From: Bin5 sp965116395
GTDB lineage: Bacteria > Chloroflexota > Anaerolineae > Caldilineales > Caldilineaceae
DNA: 64,000 bases
Assembly: GCA_965116395.1 (NCBI GenBank)
Contig: OZ220684.1
Span: 4,464,001-4,528,000 of the forward strand
Direction: 5' to 3'
Positions 58,816 to 64,000 of the stretch are shown piece after piece (within the stretch, counting starts at the first letter, position 1; each line of letters begins with the position of its first letter). The notes under the pieces were generated by a model that was not told where the DNA came from, did not search any database, and was given only the letters and a program-made list of their open reading frames with translations. Both the position numbers and the translations under genes were made by a program.

Positions 58816-59396
58816 GTGTTCTACTGTGGACTGCATTTGGCTACCTTTGCGGTAGCGTACCTTTTGCCGTCTGGCTGGGCCGCTTCCTGCTGAGGAAGGA
58901 GATTCGCAGGTACGGCGACGGAAACCCGGGCGGCACTAACGTTATTCGAGCTGGGGGGAGGGTTCTCGGACTCGCTGTAATCTTTCTCGATGGATTGAAG
59001 GGACTACTGCCGGTTCTCGCAGCCCACACGCTGGGCGACCTGGAAGGCTGGTCTCTGGGCGCAGTGGCCCTGGCTGGGGTAGCCGGCCATGCCTTCTCAG
59101 TGTTTCTCCGGTTCCAGGGAGGCAAGGCGGTAGCGGTTACCTTCGGCATCTGGGCAGGACTAACCGGTTGGAGCACACTTTTCGTTCTTGGCGCCCTTCT
59201 GATTGTGGCCTACCTGGCGCTCTCGGTTGATGGCTGGGCCGTAATCGTCGCTCTGTGCGGCCTATTGGTTTATCTTGTCGTTGCTGGTTCGCCGCTCGCC
59301 GTTCTAACCGTTTGGCTGGGCAACGTCCTGATTGTCGCCTGGAAGCACCGTCACGATCTGGCCCAGCGCCCTGGAGTCCGCGCTTTCACCCGCTGA
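58812..59396 (+). CDS. plsY: PlsY-like acyl-phosphate:glycerol-3-phosphate acyltransferase
   Basis: Membrane acyltransferase using acyl-phosphate. The PlsY motifs are recognisable: GSVPFAVWLGR (motif 1), GDGNPGGTNVIRAGG (motif 2, usually GSGNPGATN) and GHAFSVFLRFQGGKAVAV (motif 3, usually ...FKGGKGVAT). The Gly-to-Ala and Pro-to-Ser changes in motif 3 mark it as diverged. It overlaps cruF (ATGA) and cruG (TGATG), an unusual address for a phospholipid gene. It may be the genome's only PlsY, or a paralogue that acylates the carotenoid glycoside; sequence alone does not decide. 194 aa and five helices are normal. Confidence 0.82.
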   Translation: MSVLLWTAFGYLCGSVPFAVWLGRFLLRKEIRRYGDGNPGGTNVIRAGGRVLGLAVIFLDGLKGLLPVLAAHTLGDLEGWSLGAVALAGVAGHAFSVFLRFQGGKAVAVTFGIWAGLTGWSTLFVLGALLIVAYLALSVDGWAVIVALCGLLVYLVVAGSPLAVLTVWLGNVLIVAWKHRHDLAQRPGVRAFTR

Positions 59397-60526
59397 TGAC
59401 AACCCTGCTCCTGATCGTCATCTCCATTGCCTTGGCAGGGATGGCCCTGATTTTGCTGTCAAATTGGTGGGCTTTTCCACGTCTGAGGGATTCGACCGCT
59501 TCGGTTGGAGGAGTCAAAGTTTCTCTGTTGATTCCGGCCCGAAATGAAGCTGGCGTCATAGGTGCAACGATAGAAGGACTGTTGCCTCAGACCTACACCG
59601 ACTTCGAGTTGCTCATTTTGGACGACCATTCCGAAGACGGTACTGACAGTGTGGCGAGGGCGGCTGCCAAGGGCGATACACGACTGACAGTTCTAGAAGG
59701 TAAGGCGATTCCGCCGGGCTGGCTGGCAAAGAGCTGGGCCTGCCAACAGTTGGCATCGAAAGCGCGTGGAGAGATCCTCATTTTTTCCGACGCCGATGTC
59801 AGGTGGAGCTCCGGCGCTCTTGCTGCTCTGCTGGACGAATTAGAACGAAGTGGCGCGGATATGCTGGCGGTCATGCCGACACAGAGGACCGTCTCCTGGG
59901 CCGAACGGCTCTGCGTTCCACTGATGGCGCTGGCGATCCACGCCTATCTGCCCGTAGTTGCGGTTCACCATTCTCCATACCGACTGCTGGCTGCTGCCAA
60001 TGGACAGTGCATAGCATTCAAGCGCGCGGCCTACGAACGCTTGGGCGGCCATACGGTAGTACGGGATAATATAGTGGAAGATGTTGGACTGGCCCGCCGC
60101 GTCAAAGACATGGGTCTGCGCTTGCGGATGGTCGAGGCCGACGGCCTAATCAGTTGTCGAATGTACTGTGACTGGCGATCGGTGCGAGAAGGCTATGCCA
60201 AGAACATCCTTGCTGGATTCGGTGGTGTCGCTGGATTACTTGCTGGGACCGTTTTTCACTGGCTGATATTTCTAGTTCCCTGGGCTCTGTTTGGCCTCGG
60301 TTTCGTCGGTGTTGAGATTCACGGTCATCCGTGGTGGCCACTGCTGCTCGTTACTGCCGGTATTTCAGTCCGCTCCCTGACAGCGCTGCGCACACGGCAG
60401 CGGGTGGGCGATGGGCTACTGCTCCCGATTTCGGTTGTGCTGATGACTTGTATCGCCGCCCAGTCGCTGTGGTGGCACTGGCGTTTTGGAGGACCCTTGT
60501 GGAAAGGTCGGCGCGCGGTACCTTAA
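59396..60526 (+). CDS. cruG: Carotenoid glycosyltransferase, family GT2 (CruG-like)
   Basis: Membrane-anchored GT2 enzyme adding a sugar to the 1'-hydroxyl of the carotenoid, matching CruG of myxol/OH-gamma-carotene pathways. An N-terminal helix (TTLLLIVISIALAGMALIL) precedes the GT-A core: VSLLIPARNEAGVI, ELLILDDHSEDGT, IFSDADVRW (DxD), ANGQCIAFKRAAYERLGG, VEDVGLARRVKD. Three or four C-terminal helices follow. ATG 59396 overlaps the plsY stop (TGATG); a longer upstream frame inside plsY was not used. 376 aa. It partially overlaps the next gene. Confidence 0.85.
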   Translation: MTTLLLIVISIALAGMALILLSNWWAFPRLRDSTASVGGVKVSLLIPARNEAGVIGATIEGLLPQTYTDFELLILDDHSEDGTDSVARAAAKGDTRLTVLEGKAIPPGWLAKSWACQQLASKARGEILIFSDADVRWSSGALAALLDELERSGADMLAVMPTQRTVSWAERLCVPLMALAIHAYLPVVAVHHSPYRLLAAANGQCIAFKRAAYERLGGHTVVRDNIVEDVGLARRVKDMGLRLRMVEADGLISCRMYCDWRSVREGYAKNILAGFGGVAGLLAGTVFHWLIFLVPWALFGLGFVGVEIHGHPWWPLLLVTAGISVRSLTALRTRQRVGDGLLLPISVVLMTCIAAQSLWWHWRFGGPLWKGRRAVP

Positions 60527-61314
60527 CTCCCAGTGAAGGGTATAGCCGCATCGTGTCAACGGGCCGTTTACCGTTGCTGACCGGGGAAAGTGTCCACATA
60601 TGGACGTGGAAACAGGACGTGGATCGGGATGCCCTGTCCCGGTTGGAACGTGAACTTTCTCAAGATGAATGGCGGCGAGTCAGGCGCTACTCTTCAAACC
60701 GGATTGCTTGCCGGTTCATTGTTCGCCGCGGCATTCTGCGAAGAATTCTTGGACTTTACCTCAAGCTGCCGCCGCGGCAAGTTGAAATATTCTATAACGA
60801 CCACGGCAAACCGCTGCTTGCAGCCAACTGTTCGCCGCCGCTTCAGTTCAACTTGTCAGACTCGGGCGAACTGGTCGCGCTGGCGGTGGGATCTGGTCAC
60901 CCATTGGGCATCGACATTGAGCAGCTGCGTCCCCTCCCTGATCGCTTTGCCCTGGCGGAAACCCACCTCACCGTGCCGGAGCTCAAGCAGTTCCTTGAAT
61001 CTGGAATTTCAACGCGTAACAACGTCTTTTTTCGTTCGTGGACTCGCCGCGAAGCCGTTTCAAAGGCTGAAGGAGGCGGCTTAGGGCCGATTACTGCCCC
61101 TTTCCTGCTGCGCGACTCGAACGGGCACTCGCCGCCCGCCACCGGCTCTGCATCCTTTCCTCGGTTGCAGGATACCAGACTGCACGACCTGATTCTGCCA
61201 GACGGGTGGGTCGGCACGTTGGCGACTCACAGGAAAATAGGCAAAATCGAGTACATTGACTGTGCAGCCTCTGGCAGTTCCCCCGTCGGGAAATGGATGA
61301 CCGGTTCCAAGTGA
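60499..61314 (+). CDS. 4'-phosphopantetheinyl transferase superfamily protein (Sfp type)
   Basis: Transfers 4'-phosphopantetheine from CoA to a carrier-protein serine. Diagnostic motifs are HPLGIDIEQLRP (magnesium-binding G-I-D-I-E), FFRSWTRREAVSKAEGGGL (WTxxEAxxKAxG) and the N-terminal FYNDHGKPLL (the N-x-G-K-P motif). 271 aa. GTG 60499 is decided by GGAGG five bases upstream, giving a 28-nt overlap with cruG. A longer frame inside cruG has no conserved content. No ACP, PKS or NRPS gene is in the window, so its carrier-protein target is unknown; its place at the end of a carotenoid operon is unusual. Confidence 0.9.
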   Translation: MERSARGTLTPSEGYSRIVSTGRLPLLTGESVHIWTWKQDVDRDALSRLERELSQDEWRRVRRYSSNRIACRFIVRRGILRRILGLYLKLPPRQVEIFYNDHGKPLLAANCSPPLQFNLSDSGELVALAVGSGHPLGIDIEQLRPLPDRFALAETHLTVPELKQFLESGISTRNNVFFRSWTRREAVSKAEGGGLGPITAPFLLRDSNGHSPPATGSASFPRLQDTRLHDLILPDGWVGTLATHRKIGKIEYIDCAASGSSPVGKWMTGSK

Positions 61315-61361
61315 GCTACAGTACCTGGACAGATAAGATATGCCTCAGAACCGTTGCGCGG

Positions 61362-61392
61362 TTGGGTTAAGTCACCCAGAGTAAGCTATAAT
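61362..61392 (+). promoter_or_regulatory. Candidate promoter of the small membrane protein at 61449
   Basis: Perfect TATAAT (61387-61392) with TTGGGT 19 nt upstream. The ATG at 61449 is 57 nt downstream. The spacer is slightly long, so confidence is moderate. Confidence 0.5.
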
Positions 61393-61448
61393 TACGATTT
61401 GAAAATGGTGAACGAAATGAGAACGGACACGTAGAAGGACGGGAAGAT

Positions 61449-61748
61449 ATGGCACGACGCAGTCGCAGTCGCAGACGCCGTCACAGCCCCAGTAAGGCAA
61501 ACCCGCGCAGTTACGGTGAATTAAGGACGCAAAGTGGGGAGAGTGGCTTTCAATCGAATACACCGGCCCAGACTCGAATTGAACCCGCAAAGGAAGAGCA
61601 GGCTCCCCAGCCGGCGCCGAGCCCGTCGGGAAAAGATCGAGCCGACTGGAATGTGGAGTACGGTCGAGTCTTCTCTGATCTGAAACAGCTCTTGGTCGTT
61701 TCGGTGGGCCTCTTTGTACTAATGCTAATCGTAGGCCTATTCCTTTGA
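61449..61748 (+). CDS. Small single-pass membrane protein (99 aa)
   Basis: I do not recognise a family. A very basic N-terminus (MARRSRSRRRRHSPSK) is followed by a Pro/Gln/Glu-rich linker and one C-terminal transmembrane helix (LKQLLVVSVGLFVLMLIVGLFL, about 77-99), giving a tail-anchored layout with the basic head in the cytoplasm. The head could bind nucleic acid or acidic lipids, but that is speculation. AAGGA lies 9 nt upstream of the ATG. It converges with the membrane protein at 61786. Confidence 0.65.
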   Translation: MARRSRSRRRRHSPSKANPRSYGELRTQSGESGFQSNTPAQTRIEPAKEEQAPQPAPSPSGKDRADWNVEYGRVFSDLKQLLVVSVGLFVLMLIVGLFL

Positions 61749-61785
61749 GGACCGTATATAACTCTAGGTTTGCTGGCGCATCCGA

Positions 61786-62463
61786 TTACGTTGCGCGTTG
61801 CCGGGTTGGCTGTTGGCGCCAGAGGAGGATGACCCGCAGTCCGAGGTGAAGGAGACAGCAGAGCCAGAGACTGCGGGTGAAGAAGAAGACGCTGGAGGTT
61901 GTAACCAGGACAAGCGTTGACATCAGTCGATCGGAGTGCGACTTCGCCGAAATGTAAATGCCGGGCAAGGCAATCGCAGCTCCTATCCAGACCGCCCAGT
62001 ACTGGGGAGATTGTTGAGGAGACGCGAACAAGATCAGGAGATCCCATACAGCCCCGCGTAGAAAGCACCAGTGAAATTCCTGGGCGCTGTTTTCAATCAG
62101 TGAGAGACTTGAGAAGCTTCCAATTGGCGCGTTGGGGTTTGGCGCCTCTGCGCTCATTTGCAACCAGATGCGAACAAAAAACAGCAGGACAAGCAGGCCT
62201 GCCAGCGCCACCACGCCTACACTAAACCCCGACGACCAGTCAATCTCCGACAACCCCATCAGGCGGGGAGACAAATCACCCAATAGCAGGCCGATGTATG
62301 GGACTAGAACCCATCGTACGACTCTTACCAACCGCTCAAGGTCAGGCGCAATCTTCCGCGTAACGACGGTAGCGATGCCTGCCAACAGGAAGCTCAGCGC
62401 AAGCCACTGGCCCGCACGCATTGGAGAGGCTGTCAGTTGTTCCAATAGCCATGTGCCAACCAT
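61786..62463 (-). CDS. Integral membrane protein of unknown function (225 aa)
   Basis: About seven transmembrane helices, N-terminus MVGTWLLEQLTASPMRAGQW. A polar, possibly functional segment near residue 125 reads SAQEFHWCFLRGAVWD (E-F-H-W...R), and a later helix contains CLLHLGLRVILL. The E...R and H positions are loosely reminiscent of CPBP-type intramembrane proteases, but the EExxxR motif is not really met, so I leave it unassigned. Divergent from the 64-aa protein at 62492; the 28-nt gap between their starts must accommodate both leaders. Confidence 0.62.
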   Translation of the reverse strand: MVGTWLLEQLTASPMRAGQWLALSFLLAGIATVVTRKIAPDLERLVRVVRWVLVPYIGLLLGDLSPRLMGLSEIDWSSGFSVGVVALAGLLVLLFFVRIWLQMSAEAPNPNAPIGSFSSLSLIENSAQEFHWCFLRGAVWDLLILFASPQQSPQYWAVWIGAAIALPGIYISAKSHSDRLMSTLVLVTTSSVFFFTRSLWLCCLLHLGLRVILLWRQQPTRQRAT

Positions 62464-62491
62464 TTAATTTTACTGAAAAAACACTACTCCC

Positions 62492-62686
62492 GTGACATTA
62501 CGACGCATACTGCTGGTACTCCTCGTTCTTGTCCTGATCATCTTGATGAAGCCCAAAACGGTCTGGTCGGAGTTCAAGCGCATTCGAGGACAGTGGAATA
62601 CCATTTTGACGCTGCTGGTGATTGTTGTAGCCGCCTATTTCGTGTTCGGCCTCTGGAGGGCCTATGTAAGCGGAGGAATTCCGTAG
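62492..62686 (+). CDS. Small two-helix membrane protein (64 aa)
   Basis: A 64-residue protein with two hydrophobic helices, RILLVLLVLVLIILM (6-19) and NTILTLLVIVVAAYFVFGLW (36-55), joined by a basic loop (KPKTVWSEFKRIRGQW). GTG start at 62492. No family recognised. A 9-bp inverted repeat GGAGGAATT/AATTCCTCC (62672-62680 and 62701-62709) straddles its stop and may be a weak terminator, though no T-run follows. Confidence 0.55.
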   Translation: MTLRRILLVLLVLVLIILMKPKTVWSEFKRIRGQWNTILTLLVIVVAAYFVFGLWRAYVSGGIP

Positions 62687-62802
62687 CATTTGCTTATCGA
62701 AATTCCTCCACTAAGAGAGGCTGCCTCGCCTGCCCCATCACGCCTGCGTCGAGGATCCAGCAAACACAGGCACTTGTTGACGAACCGCCCCACCTTCACA
62801 AC

Positions 62803-63267
62803 CTAACCCAAAGCAGCAAGTGCACCTGCTGGACTGTCAGCAGGAGCAACGTCGTAGCTGGTCTCCAACAGATTTCCATCCTCGTCAACCACGAAATGAC
62901 TGCGGTGGATTCCCATAAAAGTGCGCCCGTACATAGTCCGTTCGCCCCAAACGCCGTAGGCTTCAGCTATCGAATGATCTTCATCGACCAGTAACGTAAA
63001 GGGCAGATCGAACTTGGTGCGAAATTTCTCATGGCTTTCCTGTCCATCGGGGCTTATGCCGAACACGACGGCATTCTTCTCTGTTATCTCCACATGGATA
63101 TCGCGAAATCCGCAAGACTGTGTCGTACAACCGGGCGTGTCGTCCTTAGGGTAAAAATACAGGACGACCTTCTGTCCACGAAAGTCGGCAAGGTTGACTG
63201 TTTCGCCGCTATCCGTTTTGGCCTCGAAAGTCGGGGCGGGCGTGCCCGTTTCCAGTTCGGTTCTCAT
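62803..63267 (-). CDS. bcp: Thioredoxin-dependent thiol peroxidase (Bcp/PrxQ-type peroxiredoxin)
   Basis: Reduces hydrogen peroxide and lipid hydroperoxides. The active site YPKDDTPGCTTQSCGFRD has the peroxidatic Cys (about residue 47) and the resolving Cys five residues later (CTTQSC), the PrxQ alpha type. VVFGISPDGQESHEKF and FTLLVDEDHSIAEAYGVWGE are standard, and the C-terminal third has GIHRSHFVVDEDG. 154 aa, normal. The ATG at 63267 has GGAGG-like AGGAAAA upstream. Monocistronic. Confidence 0.95.
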   Translation of the reverse strand: MRTELETGTPAPTFEAKTDSGETVNLADFRGQKVVLYFYPKDDTPGCTTQSCGFRDIHVEITEKNAVVFGISPDGQESHEKFRTKFDLPFTLLVDEDHSIAEAYGVWGERTMYGRTFMGIHRSHFVVDEDGNLLETSYDVAPADSPAGALAALG

Positions 63268-63540
63268 TTTTCCTCCAGTTGGCTATGCCTTGAGTTGTCT
63301 TTCTTCTCCCCTGTACTTGGAATTCAACTGTGAAGCACAGAGAATCCTCCATTGTCCACTACAGGAGGTAGCGTCGCTTGGATTCAGACTATTGATTATT
63401 TTAACCGAAAGAGTGAAATTGCTAAAGACCCTGCCTCACCAAAGAAGGGGATCCAAAAACCAATTCAGCATCTCTTCTGAACTGTGCTAAAGTAAGAATG
63501 TAGAGCGACATTGAACGCGTTCAGAGGAGCAGAAAAGGCC

Positions 63541-64000
63541 ATGTCAGAAATTCGTAACCGTTTGTGGCAGCAGTACCTTAAAGCATCGCAGTCGGTGAGG
63601 GAACTACCTCCGGGGCCTCCCGCTACAGGGGAAGTTGTGCCGTTGCCTCCAGTTGTCGACTTGGAGCAGCTGAGAGGAACGCGGACGATATTAGTTCATG
63701 GCTACAAGGATGACGCCTCGGTCTTCGAACCACTTGCTTCTTACCTGACTGAGCTGGGCCTGAAGTCGTACGCTGTATCGCTCGCGCCCAGTGACTGCAG
63801 CGTCCCCTTGGAGACACTCGCTCAACAGTTAGAAGCGTTCATTGAAAGAAATTTTCTCAGCCGGCAAGAACTGGACTTTGTTGGGTTCAGCCTGGGGGGC
63901 ATCGTTACCCGATACTACCTTCAACGCATGGGAGGCCTGGCTCGCACAAATCGCTTTCTGACGGTGGCAGCCCCGCATCACGGCACCTGGCTCGCCTACG
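63541..64000 (+). CDS. Alpha/beta hydrolase, lipase-like (partial, runs off window end)
   Basis: The first 153 residues of an alpha/beta hydrolase begin at ATG 63541 with GGAG 8 nt upstream. RTILVHGYKDDASVF gives the oxyanion-hole HG motif. LDFVGFSLGGIVTRYYL contains the nucleophile elbow G-x-S-x-G with Ser, and AAPHHGTWLAY (the last residues seen) matches the PHxGT segment of family-I.4/triacylglycerol-lipase-like enzymes. The Asp and His of the triad lie beyond the window. No signal peptide; likely cytoplasmic esterase/lipase. Substrate unknown. Confidence 0.85.
   Translation, partial: MSEIRNRLWQQYLKASQSVRELPPGPPATGEVVPLPPVVDLEQLRGTRTILVHGYKDDASVFEPLASYLTELGLKSYAVSLAPSDCSVPLETLAQQLEAFIERNFLSRQELDFVGFSLGGIVTRYYLQRMGGLARTNRFLTVAAPHHGTWLAY

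Noticed and set aside
61786..62463. Assignment of the 225-residue membrane protein as a CPBP intramembrane protease
   Set aside because: Only an E...R segment and a later His are vaguely placed; the EExxxR motif and the second His/Asn motif are not met.
62672..62709. Inverted repeat GGAGGAATT/AATTCCTCC at the end of the 64-aa gene as a terminator
   Set aside because: The loop is 20 nt and no T-run follows on either strand, so it is noted only in the gene entry.

Overview
This 64 kb window looks like a chromosomal piece of a Chloroflexota bacterium, most likely a Caldilinea-like lineage. That placement is inference from gene content: a carotenoid set with a fused CrtYc-CrtYd lycopene cyclase plus CruF/CruG, a MerR/cobalamin CarH-like regulator, a T-box leader on serS, a GH4 glycosidase, and several lipoproteins and solute transporters. 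There is no rRNA. Most of the DNA is ordinary high-GC coding sequence, packed mainly in long minus-strand runs.

Layout. 1-9 kb (minus): polA (cut by the window edge), a processive GT2 glycosyltransferase, a DUF4268 nuclease-like protein, an EF-G-like GTPase and an acyl-CoA dehydrogenase. 9-21 kb: an SIS sugar isomerase/deaminase, a lipoprotein, a TrmI tRNA methyltransferase, a PHP-domain protein, a nucleotidyltransferase-like protein, a large UPF0182 membrane protein, and a coupled DinB-like/SDR pair. 21-26 kb (minus): a penicillin-acylase family protein, then a serine decoding block in which serS sits behind a T-box leader and is followed by tRNA-Ser(UGA), tRNA-Ser(GCU) and tRNA-Arg(GCG). 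26-34 kb (minus): a run containing a truncated polyphosphate kinase, a YceI lipoprotein, a sulfatase-like membrane enzyme, HD and CHAD proteins, and sugar-acid/nucleoside catabolism (nucleoside hydrolase, UxuA-like, DapA-family aldolase).

35-39 kb (plus) carries the conserved ATP-grasp / alpha-E / transglutaminase trio. 39-52 kb (minus) is a complete oligopeptide-type ABC importer operon in the order oppD, substrate-binding protein, oppB, oppC, multiheme cytochrome, oppF, DUF4870 and a GH4 glycosidase. A low-GC toxin/immunity pair (PT-TG plus AHH nuclease toxin, Imm11-like immunity) is inserted between oppB and oppC. The toxin carries about 40 residues that match the operon's own substrate-binding protein.

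53-61 kb is the carotenoid locus: crtB (minus) diverges from a plus-strand run of carH-like regulator, lycopene cyclase, a secreted protein, cruF, plsY-like acyltransferase, cruG and an Sfp-type phosphopantetheinyl transferase. These genes are translationally coupled by short overlaps from the cyclase onward. The promoter upstream of the regulator is covered by phased 11-bp direct repeats. 61-64 kb holds small membrane proteins, a Bcp peroxiredoxin and the start of a lipase-like hydrolase.

A family of about 300-bp dispersed repeats (five copies, with terminal inverted repeats and strong internal hairpins) lies only in intergenic spaces. It accounts for many spurious short reading frames.
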